Assembly (NCBI RefSeq): GCF_029633865.1
Contig: NC_079212.1
Location: forward strand, 87,320,427 to 87,384,426
Origin: Lampris incognitus
Lineage: Eukaryota > Chordata > Actinopteri > Lampriformes > Lampridae
Direction of reading: 5' to 3'
Length of the DNA stretch: 64,000 nt
Position 1 is the stretch's first letter; every line of letters begins with the position of its first letter. A program made the position numbers and the translations under genes. Below the pieces are notes generated by a model. It was given only the letters and a program-made list of their open reading frames with translations, was not told the origin of the DNA and did no database searches. Below, piece by piece: positions 1-10,706 of the stretch.

Positions 1-1704
1 TATAAGGATGTCATCCATGTACACCTCTGTGCCCTCTAGCCCGGTCAGAGTTTCCGCCATCTTTCTCTGGAAAATCTCTGGAGCACTCGTTATACCAAAT
101 GGAAGGCGGCAGAAAGCATACCTCCCAAATGGGGTGATGAAAGTGGTGAGCCCCCTGCTGTCTTCATGCAAGGGGATCTGGTAAAACCCACTTGCTGCAT
201 CCAACGTTGTGAAGAACTTTGACCCTGCGAGCCTTGGCATTATTTCCTCCATAGTGGGCAGCACGTATTTCTCACGTTTCACCGCTCGATTCAGCCTCCT
301 GAGGTCAGCGCAGCAGCGAACCTCTTTCTTGTTCGGTTTCAGCACCGGCACCATAGCGGCGCACCATTCTGTGGGCTGAGTCACTTTTTCAATAATGCCC
401 TCATTTTCCATGCGCTGCAGTTCTTTCTTAACCAGTGGTACAAGTGGCAGCGGTATCCGTCTGGCTGTATGCACCGCGTATGGCTGGGCACCCTCCACCA
501 GAGCTATTTTCACTGGGTCTGTTTTCAGCAGTCCACTTGAACCGAAAACTCCACTGACCTCATTCACCCGCTTCACTAGACCCATCTCCACTGCCTCTGG
601 ACGACTCAGCAGACAGCTGCCTCTCCCCTTGATCACATACACTGGAAAGGAGTATTGTTTCTCCTTGTATTTGGTTGTGGCTTGAAACTGTCCTATGCAG
701 CTGATGTTTCCACCTGGGCTTATGAAGCATGTGTCAGGAGGTCCCAGTTTTATGTTTGGCTTCAGCTTTTTAAATGTCCCTTGGTTGATAACAGTAGCGT
801 CAGCCCCCGTGTCAATTTTAAAGGTTATTGGTACATCACTTATTGTTAAACTAACAGTCCAATCTTCCTGACTGCTCTCTTTGCCAACTTCTCCCAGAAA
901 GTACAGCTGTTTATCCTCTTCAGTGACTTCTCTCACCGCTTTAGAGTGACATACACGCTCCCAATGTCCCTTTTTATGACACTTGTTGCACTTACTGTTC
1001 GTTGCAGGACACTTCCGCTCATCGGTGTGCTGCGTCTTGCCGCACCTCCCGCATTCGTCTACTTTGTTGGTTGCCGGACTGCCGCCACCATGACGCTGTC
1101 CGCCCTTTTTGTTTTGGCGTTCGTCCCGCCATCGGACAACATTGACGTTAGCCAGCAGGGCCTCTGGTTGGTTAGCTTGGAGGCTGAGCTGCTTTGTTAT
1201 TGCCTCCGCCTGGCGCACTTGTTCAATGACTTTCACCAGAGTAAGGTCCGCTGTGAGCTGGAACTGACGGGAGAGCACCTTATCTTTTATGCCCACTACC
1301 AGACGATCTCTGATATGTTCATCCCTCTTGTCCCCAAACTCACAGTGTTCAGACAGCTCATACAATGTCCGGATGTACATCTCCGCTGTCACTCCTGGCT
1401 GCTGGCTACGTTGATAGAAGCACGCCCTCTCATGTATGATGTTACGGCGGGGAATAAAGTAGCCGTCGAACTTTTTCAGTACGATATCATAGTCCACTTT
1501 ATCACCCTCCGCCGCGAAGTCAAACGAGCTGAATATCTTTTCAGCCTCGCTGCCCATTGCATAAATCAGCGAACTCACTTGAATCTCCCCGTCGTCTTTA
1601 TCCAGCTTTGTCGCGAGCCTGAAGCGCGAAAACCGTTGTCTCCACTCCGGCCATTCAACGGGGCAGTCAAACTTGAATTCACTCGGCGGATTAAACTTCG
1701 GCAT
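1..1704 (-). CDS. Ty3/gypsy retrotransposon gag-protease-reverse transcriptase, 3' part beyond window
   Basis: One open frame runs on the minus strand from an ATG at 1702-1704 to the window edge, about 568 codons with no stop seen. In order it reads as a Gag capsid region, two adjacent CCHC zinc knuckles (about 950-1060; the second is CNKCHKKGHWERVC), an aspartic protease active site DTGAD (about 799-813), and the reverse transcriptase N-terminal half. The RT shows FFTTLDAASGFYQIPL, the block FCRLPFGITSAPEIFQ, and the catalytic YMDD at about 10-21. Gag and Pol share one frame with no visible frameshift. RNase H and integrase should lie left of the window. Base use is even and the frame is open, so the copy may be fairly young. 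The domain order is seen directly; the Ty3/gypsy assignment rests on known RT block wording. Confidence 0.9.
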   Translation of the reverse strand, partial: MPKFNPPSEFKFDCPVEWPEWRQRFSRFRLATKLDKDDGEIQVSSLIYAMGSEAEKIFSSFDFAAEGDKVDYDIVLKKFDGYFIPRRNIIHERACFYQRSQQPGVTAEMYIRTLYELSEHCEFGDKRDEHIRDRLVVGIKDKVLSRQFQLTADLTLVKVIEQVRQAEAITKQLSLQANQPEALLANVNVVRWRDERQNKKGGQRHGGGSPATNKVDECGRCGKTQHTDERKCPATNSKCNKCHKKGHWERVCHSKAVREVTEEDKQLYFLGEVGKESSQEDWTVSLTISDVPITFKIDTGADATVINQGTFKKLKPNIKLGPPDTCFISPGGNISCIGQFQATTKYKEKQYSFPVYVIKGRGSCLLSRPEAVEMGLVKRVNEVSGVFGSSGLLKTDPVKIALVEGAQPYAVHTARRIPLPLVPLVKKELQRMENEGIIEKVTQPTEWCAAMVPVLKPNKKEVRCCADLRRLNRAVKREKYVLPTMEEIMPRLAGSKFFTTLDAASGFYQIPLHEDSRGLTTFITPFGRYAFCRLPFGITSAPEIFQRKMAETLTGLEGTEVYMDDILI

Positions 1705-2082
1705 GACCGCTCGTGTTCAGATACACAGACTATTCTGACACCATGTAATGTCCGTAGACGCCTTGTCTTACTGACATAAGAATAATTCAAGAACGAGCCG
1801 ACTTCGTAGGTTCTTAACTGTGTAGCTTTTACTAGCGTTCATCCGAGTTACAACCTTCATAACATGCGCTTCTAACTTCCTGTATACGTCACACGCACTG
1901 CACGTACATCCGTGAGTAGGTCAAGTTAAACACGTGACCTTTCATTCATTACAACACTACCCCCCCCCTCCTTCGGGAAGCGCGTCCCTTCCCCGCGCTT
2001 CAGCATACCAGCTCACTCACGCCCCTGGGCGCACGCGCTTCCGATGGCCTCACGATCTCACCATCCCAATTTTGACACCAAT
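1705..2082 (-). mobile_element. Gypsy leader and primer-binding site
   Basis: This is the untranslated leader between the Gag start and the presumed LTR on the minus strand. At 2065-2080 the minus strand reads TGGTGTCAAAATTGGG. A TGG-initiated stretch directly after an ...ACA end is what a retrotransposon primer-binding site next to an LTR looks like. I place the LTR 3' end near 2083. The outer LTR end was not found, because only one LTR lies in the window. Confidence 0.5.
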
Positions 2083-2090
2083 GTATCAAA

Positions 2091-2309
2091 TTCGGGGGGG
2101 GGGGGGCAGCCGGGAACCGCCGCAGCCAGGACGCGAACCCAGGTCGTTAACCAGTTGACTAAGTGTACGATCACGGATGAATAGACTCGCTAGCCCTTGG
2201 CTAACGGGTCGGACGCTTTAGTCGACTGGTTCACGTAGTCGCCCGTGGTGTGAGAAACCCGGGTTCGTGTCCCGGCTGCGGCGGAATCCCGGCTGCGCCC
2301 CCCCCCGAA
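2091..2309. repeat. Inverted repeat with G-run ends and tRNA-like T-arms
   Basis: Two arms of about 50 bp face each other. The left arm runs from 2091 (TTC, a G-run at 2094-2106, then GCAGCCGGGA) to about 2146. The right arm runs from about 2256 to 2309 and is its near-complement, ending in a C-run and GAA. Each arm holds a GGTTCG(C/T)GTCC motif like a tRNA T-loop/B box, and around 2262-2279 a 5-bp stem with a 7-base loop can be drawn. It lies in or next to the gypsy LTR. It could be a small foldback element or part of the LTR. Confidence 0.5.
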
Positions 2310-3098
2310 CTCGCTACACAAGCGATCCCAAATGTCACTGGAGAGAGTGGTTGTTGAGGCCGAGTTTGTGGGAACTGACAGCACCCGGGTTGAGTTCCTG
2401 GACCGCGGGGTTCGGTTTCTGAGTCACATCAGACAGTACGGGAATATTAGCAGGTTGTGGATGGACATTAATTGCGTTTGTAAGCGTGTTCTCCCATGCG
2501 CCGCTGAAGGATCATGGGTAACGAAGGTGTGGGTTTCTCCGGAGGGCCTGGCTTTGGGGAGGGATGTGTTCATGTCTGCTCATATTGATTGAAAATGTCC
2601 AAGATCATAAGAATGATGTGCACACTTCCCCGTGAAGACACGCTACTGTACTGATCCTGATCCCCCCCAAGCCCCCCCCCCATGTGAATCCGAGCTACCG
2701 GCTCAGTGCAGGTCCCGCCTCGCCGGGGTAAAAACAAGCGGATGAATCTTTAATTAAAGGTGAGAGGTAATGCTCCTCTGAACGCGCAGGGGTTTTGCCA
2801 TATTCAGGGCTCACAGGAGGCCGCGGAGGTGATGCTGAATGAGGCGTGCGTGCGTGCGTGTGTGCGTGCGTGTGCATGCGTGTGTGTGCGTGCGTGCGTG
2901 CGTGTCTCAGCAGTCTCCCCCTCCGTGTCCCTGCGCTCGCTCCTCGCAGATCCAGGCTGAAGTTAATTGGACAGGGAGGGAGGGCTGAGGAGGGGAGCAT
3001 GGAGCCCCATTAGCAAACCCCACATGGAGGCCTGAGCCGCGAGGATCACAGACTCACAAATAGGAGGATTAAAATAATCAATAGGCTTCACTCTCTCC

Positions 3099-3100
<2 letters not shown>
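2310..3100. other. No gene recognised; possible rest of LTR and flank
   Basis: Open frames here are short and resemble nothing I know. The part up to about 2640 may be gypsy LTR. A (TGCG)n/(TG)n tract lies at about 2845-2905. Downstream, 2940-3080 is ordinary sequence leading into the TC microsatellite. Confidence 0.5.
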
Positions 3101-3142
<42 letters not shown>

Positions 3143-3166
3143 TTCTCTCTCTCTCTCTCTCTCTCT
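3101..3166. repeat. (TC)n microsatellite, 5' flank of LINE
   Basis: Nearly pure TC dinucleotides with one CCTTT interruption abut the 5' end of the LINE at about 3167. The same repeat in the same orientation resumes directly after the LINE 3' end at 8693. Confidence 0.95.
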
Positions 3167-3385
3167 GCACTGCATGCGGGAAGTTTGGGTACGTCAGCGT
3201 GAGTGAGGGCGTTGAATGAGCTTGAGCGTGTTTTTTGGATTAATTCACTTGTTCTCTACTGCTTTCACTTTTCTTTTCTTTTCTTTTCTTCTCTACATGG
3301 TAATGTGAGGGAAGTTTAATTTTACTTCGTCGTTGGTTGTTGGAAAGTGACTGGAGTGGCTGGTGGGAGGTTGGTGGTGTGCAAT

Positions 3386-4576
3386 ATGGCGTCCCTCCCC
3401 GGTGAGGGCTCGCCTCCCCTGTCTATCAGACACGGGGTTAGAGTCGTGGTCGACCCGCGGTACACTGTGGAACAGGTTCTCCTGGCTGCAGGAGAACAGG
3501 TCGGCTATGAGAACATCACCTACGGCTCTCGGATGAACAAAGCCGTGGTGGCTTTTCTCCGAGAGGAGCGTTTAGTCCACCTGTTGGTCGAGAGGGGCCT
3601 GGTGCTAGACGATTTGTTTGTAGCCGTCTCGCCATTGTTTGTGCCGTCGACACGTGTTACCGTGTCAGGCGTACCTCCGTTTATCCCGAACGAGCTCATT
3701 GAGAAAGAACTGGGTCGTTTCGGGAAGTTTGCTGGCGGGTTCAGAACAGTCCGTCTGGGTTGTGGCGACGCCAGACTGCAGCATGTTAACTCCCTGCGGA
3801 GACAGGCCTTCATGTATTTGAATGATCCCTCAGAACATCTACAAGTGTCATTTAAGGTCAAATACGAACACGGCTTCTACACTTTGTACGCGAGTTCTGG
3901 CAGCATGAAGTGTTTTGAGTGCGGCGATGTCGGCCACAAACGCTCATCCTGCCCGCACAGGGAGCCCACAGCGGGCAGCAGTACAGGCGAGGCACAGCCT
4001 GACGGCGCCGCTGAGGGCGGTAGCCCGCAAACTGAGCAGCAGGCAGCAGGAGATACCGTAACCGGTGATCCGCAACCTGGTACGGAAGGAAATGTAACAA
4101 CTGAAAAGGACAGCAATACTGTAAATGATGGTAATTTGAGTGGTACTGAAGCACAGGATGCGGATGTAAGCAGAGACGAAGGACAGACAGAACCAGCGGG
4201 AGACAGTCACCCAGCCGAGGCTGAGAGTCAGGTTCCTGCAGGTGAGTCACACTGTGAAAACGCTGGAAATGAAGATGAGGACATGTTAGAGGATGATAGC
4301 CTATCTCAGTTTGCTGATATTGTGTCGCAAGATGATCAGCAGTCATACTCATTGAAAGAGATTAATGATTTCCTTGACGACACCTATGGCAGACAGTCTG
4401 TGGATGTAACAGATTTCTTCTCGGATGTGGACAGGTTTGTTAGTTCTGTTATGAAAATTAGAAAAACAGCTGGATATGAAGAGCTCAGTAAGCAGAAGAG
4501 GTTTCGTCTGAAGAAGATTCTGACGAAACTCAGGAAAGAAAAGCGAGGGAAGGTTTCTTTACATGTACAAAACTGA
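3386..4576 (+). CDS. LINE ORF1 protein (CCHC RNA-binding)
   Basis: This 397-codon frame starts at the first ATG after the 5' UTR; the frame is open further upstream but has no earlier ATG. The first half looks like the nucleic-acid-binding ORF1 of Tx1-type LINEs. It ends in a zinc knuckle, CFECGDVGHKRSSC (CX2CX4HX4C), around residues 185-198. The C-terminal half is acidic and low complexity, rich in E, D, G and S, and closes with a basic segment (KQKRFRLKKILTKLRKEK). The protein is expected to coat LINE RNA in the ribonucleoprotein particle. ORF2 follows 83 nt downstream in another frame. The frame is intact. Confidence 0.85.
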   Translation: MASLPGEGSPPLSIRHGVRVVVDPRYTVEQVLLAAGEQVGYENITYGSRMNKAVVAFLREERLVHLLVERGLVLDDLFVAVSPLFVPSTRVTVSGVPPFIPNELIEKELGRFGKFAGGFRTVRLGCGDARLQHVNSLRRQAFMYLNDPSEHLQVSFKVKYEHGFYTLYASSGSMKCFECGDVGHKRSSCPHREPTAGSSTGEAQPDGAAEGGSPQTEQQAAGDTVTGDPQPGTEGNVTTEKDSNTVNDGNLSGTEAQDADVSRDEGQTEPAGDSHPAEAESQVPAGESHCENAGNEDEDMLEDDSLSQFADIVSQDDQQSYSLKEINDFLDDTYGRQSVDVTDFFSDVDRFVSSVMKIRKTAGYEELSKQKRFRLKKILTKLRKEKRGKVSLHVQN

Positions 4577-4659
4577 AATATATATGTGACACACAAAAGG
4601 TGGTTTTTCTCTCTTGGAAAGGTTTCACTGTCTTATCCTTCCTTTTCTCTCTTCTTTTA

Positions 4660-7600
4660 ATGGACGGTTTGCGAGTAGGGAGTCTAAATATTAACGGAGG
4701 ACGGGATAGAGTTAAGCGAGGTGTGGTAGCTGAGCTGATTAGAGCTAAGAACATAGATGTGCTCTTCCTACAGGAAACACACAGCTCCGCAGACAACGAG
4801 ATAGAGTGGGGAATGAATTGGGCAGGCCAGGCTTTTTTGAGCCATGGTACCAACTTTAGTGCAGGTGTAGCTGTTCTCTTTTCGCAGCGCCTCCTTTTGA
4901 CAAATGTTTTGACATGTGAAGTGGAGCAGGGCAGGATCCAGGTAGTTCAGGCAACAATCCAAGAAATACCCTTTGTGTTTATAAATGTATATGCTTATAA
5001 TACAGGCACTGGTCGCTTGAGATTGTTTAGCAAACTGAGGGATAAACTCAAACAATTTAATAGTGGCTCAATCATAGTGGTGGGAGGAGACTGGAATTGC
5101 ACTACACACCCTACAGTTGACAGAAACTCAGAAGAGCCCCATCCACCGTCAGCTTCTTTTCTGTCCACTGTGGTTGCAGAAAACGACCTTACGGATGTTT
5201 GGAGGACACTTAATCCAACAGTTAGGCAGTACACATGGGTAAAAGCTGCGGAGGGTAGTGTGAGGGCAGCCAGGCTGGACAGGATTTACCTCAATCAGAC
5301 ATACAACAACAGGTTGATTAAGTCCACGATATCACCTGTGGGATTTTCAGATCACCATTTAGTAGTGGCAGATTTTTCTTTACAAGTTCAATTTCGACAC
5401 TGTTCCCACTGGCACTTCGATGTGCGGCTAACGCAGGATAAAGCCTTCTGTCAGTTCTTCTCTGACTTCTGGAGTCATTGGGGGCTGAGGAAGAAGGATT
5501 TTGAGAGCTTAGCTCGATGGTGGGAGGTAGGAAAAACACAAATTAGGATTTTCTGTCAGCAATACAAACAACACACTCTCGGTGTGGAGAAACTTTGTCT
5601 TGATGAATTAGAGAGAGAAATTAGGATATTAGAAGGCGAAGTAATTATTGGACATGATGGTGACAGCAGCACTTTGGAAAGTAGGAGGAAGGCTTTAGGT
5701 AGGTTCCTACATGAGAGGGCAAAGGGCGCTTTAATCAGGACCCGACTTGCCACCATCAAAGACATAGATGCTCCAACTTCTTTTTTCTTTAAACTCGAGA
5801 AGAAAATTAGAAAGAATAATGTGATGATGCACCTCAAACTTCCCAGTGGGGCAACAACAACTGATCCATCAGAGATGAGGAAGTTGGCCATAGACTTCTA
5901 CAGCAGCCTGTTCAGTGCGGAGACCTGTGACTCTGGCTGTGTGGGGGAGATACTGGAGGGACTGCCTCAGCTGGGTGAAACACAGGTGACTTCGCTGGAG
6001 TCCCCCGTCTCCTTTGATGAGATGTCTGCGGTGGTTCAGCAGCTCAGCTGTGGCAAAGCCTCTGGAGTTGATGGACTTCCTTCAGAGTTCTACAAGACGT
6101 TTTGGACCCAAATTGGACGAGACTTACACGATGTTTTTAGAGAATGTTTGAACTCTGGAACTCTACCTTTGAGTTGTAGACGGGCTGTCCTGACACTGCT
6201 ACCAAAAAAGGGAGATCTTGGCCTACTAAAAAACTGGAGGCCAGTTTCATTGTTGTGTACTGACTATAAGATCATTGCAAAATGCTTTTCGAATAGACTC
6301 AAACAGTGTATGGACACGGTTGTACATTACAGCCAGACGTACTGTGTTCCTGACCGTACAATTAAGGATAATCTTTTTTTGATACGTGACATTATTGCCA
6401 TATCTAAGCTCCAGGAGCTGGATGTTGGCCTGCTTTCCTTAGATCAAGAGAAGGCTTTTGACAGGATAGATCATTGCTATCTGTTCCAAACACTTAAAGG
6501 TTTTGGTTTTGGGGATAAATTTGTTAACTGGATCAAGTTGTTGTATTCCGGCGCCAGTGTTCTGTTGAAGGTAGGAGGTGGACTCAGCCGACCTGTCTCT
6601 GTTAGGAGGGGTATCAGACAGGGTTGTCCCTTATCTGGGATGCTGTACTCCCTGGCCATTGAACCACTTTTATTTCAGCTCAGGCAGGGGCTCCCAGGGC
6701 TAACCTTTTCAGGGAAGATCACCACTGCAGTTAGCTTATCAGCATACGCTGATGATGTCACGGTTTTCATAACAACCCAAAACGATGTACATTTTCTCAA
6801 ACAGAAATTGGCCTTATACGAACAAGCTTCCTCTGCAAAGGTTAATTGGTCAAAATCCGAGGGCCTCTTGCTGGGGGAGTGGGACAATAGAGAAAAGCCG
6901 ACATTACCAGCGGGGCTGCAGTGGAATACAGACGGGATAAAATGCCTAGGTGTCTTTCTAGGCAGTGACCGCTTCCTGAGCAAAAACTGGGAGGGTTTAA
7001 CCGAGAAGGTCAGTGCCCGATTGTCTAGGTGGACTTGGATCCAGCCTCAGTTGTCCTATAGGGGGAGGGTCTTGATTGTTAACAACTTGATTGCCTCGAT
7101 GTTCTGGCACCGGTTTACAGTTTTAGAACCTCCGGACACGCTCATACGGGAAGTACAGAAGACGCTAGTGGACTTCTTCTGGGGAGGCTTTCACTGGACC
7201 AAGTCTGCTGTGCTGTTCCTACCAATGCTGGAAGGAGGCCAGGGCCTGATTGACCTCCGCAGTCGCATCATGGCCTTTCGCCTTCAAACTGTGCAGCGCC
7301 TTTTATACCATGACCAGCGACTTTGGAGTGGAACGGCGTCTGTGTTGCTTCGGAGGGTCATGAACCTGAACTATGACAAACACCTGTTCTTTCTGGACCT
7401 GGCTGGCATGGATTTCACGACAACACCCTTCTATCAATCTGTTCTCCGCGCTTGGAGAACGGTCTTGCGCACCAACAGGGACTACTCCCAGCTCTATGGC
7501 AGTGTCGGGGAGGAGCCACTGTTCCATAACCCACTGATACACTGCAGGATGCTCAGCTCGGCAAGTGTGCAGAGATCCCTCATAAGACCTTGACTTACGA

Positions 7601-8541
7601 AATTAGCGTGTCTCAGATCAGGAGGACAGTTGAAGACGGCGGGCATTTTGAGCCAAGAGACTGGCTTTAAATCTCTTCGTTTGATGGAGAGATTGTTGGG
7701 AGAAGTGATCAGTGCACTTCCTGGCTTCTTCAAGGAGGTACTAGGAGCAGAGTGTGGAGAGGATCAGCCAGCTATGCTGCCTGTCTTTCCATCTTTGTCA
7801 GTCCGTGCGGCAGTGGAAGAGCAGGAAGAAGTGAAGGGGGCCATTCTGTCCTTTAAAACGCCGGAACTACATGACCTCTCAAGCACGTCACAGAAGGCCT
7901 TGTACGCAGTCACTGTAAAGGTTCTCAACAGAACATCACTAGCCGGCGTGCAGGAGTCGAGGTGGTTGAGTTTGTTGGCACCAGGCTCATCCCCCAGGGG
8001 CAGCTGGAGGTCCTTGTACAAACCCCCCATTGAGAAACGCACTGCGGATCTACAGTGGAGGGTGGTACACGGGGCTGTGGCTACGAACAGACATGTGGCA
8101 CACTTTGATCCTAGGGTAGGGAGTCAATGCTCTTTCTGCAATGATGAGGAAACCCTACAGCACTTATGGCTTAGATGTCCCAGGTTGGGCCCTCTTTTCT
8201 CTGTACTGCAGCGGTGGCTCAGAGGTTTAGGAGAGGTTCTTGCGGACAGCCTGTTTGTCTTTGGTCCGAGGTACATGGCAGCACAGTGCAGACGTATCAC
8301 CTTGGTTAATTTTTTGATAGGACAGGCGAAAATGAGCATTTGGCTTAGCAGAAGGAACAAGATGAAAGGCACAGGGTCCACAGACGCCATGCTCATGTTC
8401 CGGGGTCTAGTGGCTGCTCGGCTGAAAATAGAGTTCATGTTCTTCAACCTTAGTTCAAACCTAGAAGGATTTATTTCTATGTGGGGACATGGGGATGTGC
8501 TGTGCACAGTGGAAGACCAAGTGCTTATTCTTAATCTTTGA
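4660..8541 (+). pseudogene. LINE ORF2: endonuclease/reverse transcriptase with one in-frame TGA
   Basis: The start ATG at 4660 gives MDGLRVGSLNINGG, the usual start of an APE-like endonuclease. Endonuclease motifs follow: LFLQETH, GGDWNC, LDRIYLN and SDHHLVVADF. Reverse transcriptase motifs are KASGVDGLPSEFYK, LLPKKGDLGLLKNWRPVSLL, QEKAFDRIDH (near residue 597), GIRQGCPLSGMLYS and the catalytic YADD near residue 696. A C-terminal zinc finger CSFC-X7-H-X4-C lies near residue 1157. The frame is closed once by TGA at 7591-7593 and stays open in the same frame to 8541. A CGA to TGA change would explain it. Without that stop the protein would be about 1293 residues. It provides target-primed reverse transcription in an active copy; this copy is probably dead unless the stop is read through. 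Confidence 0.9.
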
Positions 8542-8692
8542 AAAAAGGGGAAATAGGGGGAAGGTGTATCCTTTGTTTTTACTGTGTATGGCGATTGTTG
8601 TGTTTTTCCACTATGTATATGAGTTTTTGTGTTGATGTTATCTTGATGTGACTGAAGAATTGGAACATTAAAGGCTTGGTTAAAGGTCAAAG

Positions 8693-8758
8693 GTCTCTCT
8701 CTCTCTGTCTCTCTCTCTCACTCTCCCTCAGTCTCTCTCTCCCTCGCTCTCTTTCTTC

Positions 8759-8835
<77 letters not shown>

Positions 8836-8921
8836 ACACACACACACAAACACAAACATACACACACACACACATACACACAAACACAAACATACACACA
8901 CACATACACACACAAACACAA

Positions 8922-8961
<40 letters not shown>

Positions 8962-9035
8962 ACACAAACACAAACATACACACACACATACACACACAAA
9001 CACAAACATACACACACATACACACACAAACACAA

Positions 9036-9100
<65 letters not shown>
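8693..9100. repeat. (TC)n followed by (CA)n microsatellites
   Basis: TC repeats with interruptions occupy 8693-8820 and are the 3' continuation of the array that the LINE interrupts. (CA)n with ACAAACACAAACAT variants follows at 8821-9100. Long open frames here in all directions are artefacts of dinucleotide repeats. Confidence 0.95.
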
Positions 9101-9102
<2 letters not shown>

Positions 9103-9183
9103 CACCACCAAGGGGAGACAAGCTCTCTACAGCGTTGTGTGTGTACCTTGACAAACGGGCTTTTTCGTTTTATGCAAGAATTC

Positions 9184-9184
9184 A

Positions 9185-9275
<91 letters not shown>
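9184..9275. repeat. (CA)n microsatellite
   Basis: This is a pure CA run of about 90 bp. Confidence 0.97.
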
Positions 9276-9280
<5 letters not shown>

Positions 9281-10046
9281 CGATACACACGCGTTCTTGG
9301 CGGTAGCGAAGTGTAAAGTGTGCGTCAGACCAGATGAGGACCAGGAGGTCCTGGTCAGAGGTGCGCCGAGTCCGCAGACGCCGCCCGCGTCTTCTTCTGT
9401 TGGTTTGTACGAATACTTGTTTAAAGCTGCCACAGTCGCAGGTCCGTTTGAGTCCGACTTTGAAGTCAGGGCAGGGGCTTTACCGCGGTCGACGCACCGC
9501 ACCGCACCGCATCGCACCGCACCGCATGCGGCTGCGCAGCGGCTGCGCAGCGTCAGAGGTGTTCCAGAACCCGGGGGAAGGAGCTGCTGCACGCTTCCCT
9601 GTGTCTGCCATCAGGTTTCCCTTAAATGGCAACATGTATGGTTTGGTTTCCATGACACCAACAGTGAGAGGAACAACAAGTTCTACCCAATAAACCTTGT
9701 TATGATTATTAGTACTAGAAGAACCCCGCTACAATGTAGCGGTTTGGTTATCCACCCGTCTAAATCTCCCTCCTCTTCATCCTGCCAGCTAACCGCCTCC
9801 CCCCCTGCCCCTAAACCCCCCCCCCACTCCAACTCCCTCTCCCCAAATGCTCAGAATCATCTGAAATGCCGAGAAAAGTGGTTTTTAGCCATTTTTAGAA
9901 AATGCATATTTTGCATATTTTGCATAATTATGCATAATTTTAATCTTCTGGGATTTTTCCCCTTACTCTCTGAGACAATACCTACCACCTCCAAAAAGAA
10001 TTAGGATCATAAATGCTTTAGTTTTCGGTCCCGCTATCCACACTAA
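9276..10046. other. No gene recognised
   Basis: The region is unique-looking sequence with a short (GCACC)n tract near 9498-9530 and a C-rich stretch near 9800-9830. No convincing exon was found. Confidence 0.5.
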
Positions 10047-10047
10047 C

Positions 10048-10048
10048 A

Positions 10049-10129
<81 letters not shown>
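10048..10129. repeat. (CA)n microsatellite
   Basis: This is a pure CA run of about 80 bp. Confidence 0.97.
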
Positions 10130-10130
<1 letters not shown>

Positions 10131-10350
10131 TCCGAAAATATATGAGTAGATTTTGCAAAATTTCACATCCAATAAAGTACATTTTAAATAATAAAGCATT
10201 CTGTCCTATACCGTAATTATAGAAATAGAGAAATATATCTCCATCATCTCCAGAAGCACAAGCACAAAAGCAGTCAGAACATATAACGCTTGATTATACA
10301 ATGTTCACTTAATGTGCACTGTGAGTTTACCCCCTGGCAAAAGTGCTTTA

Positions 10351-10383
<33 letters not shown>

Positions 10384-10605
10384 CATTATCATCATTGTTA
10401 TTATTATCATTATCATTATCGTGATCATTATTATTATTATCATTATTATTATTATCGTTATCATTATCGTGATCATTATTATTATTATTATTATTATTAT
10501 CATCATCATTATCATTATTATTATCATTATCATTATCATGATCATGACCATTATTATCATCATTATTATTATTATTGTTATTATTATTGTTGATGTTATT
10601 ATGGT
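10351..10605. repeat. (TTA/TCA)n microsatellite
   Basis: About 250 bp of ATT triplets with interspersed ATC and GTG variants. It generates poly-Ile and poly-Tyr/His open frames that should not be taken as genes. Confidence 0.95.
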
Positions 10606-10706
10606 TATTGTTTGTACTGCAGTTGATTCATTTTCTTTATCTACTCTGCTTATGGCCATCGCATGTGAAGGTGTAAGGTGGTTTGTAGTTGACTGGTCAG
10701 AGGGTA

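Larger units (their letters stand above)
3167..8692 (+). mobile_element. Near full-length Tx1/L1-type LINE inserted in (TC)n
   Basis: The element is about 5.5 kb with a 5' UTR of about 219 nt, ORF1 (zinc-knuckle protein), ORF2 (endonuclease plus reverse transcriptase, one internal stop), and a 3' UTR of about 150 nt ending near AAAGGTCAAAGG. It has no poly(A) tail; instead both ends pass straight into TC repeats. APE-type endonuclease, ORF1 with CCHC, and a C-terminal CCHC in ORF2 fit the Tx1 branch of L1 elements. From memory, that branch includes families (Kibi, Koshi) that target microsatellites. Membership of one of those families is inference. Confidence 0.88.

Noticed and set aside
946-1779. 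277-residue plus-strand frame
   Set aside because: It is the antisense shadow of the gypsy gag frame, which shows real zinc-knuckle and capsid features.
1575-1790. 71-residue minus-strand frame
   Set aside because: It is out of frame with the gypsy Gag that occupies the same strand and region.
2332-2592. 86-residue frame in the gypsy flank
   Set aside because: No homology or splice context recognised; it lies in probable LTR sequence.
3858-4352. Antisense frames across LINE ORF1
   Set aside because: They are shadows of the sense frame with no recognisable domain.
8676-10004. 442-residue open frame and its antisense partners
   Set aside because: They are produced by (TC)n and (CA)n dinucleotide repeats, which lack stops in several frames.
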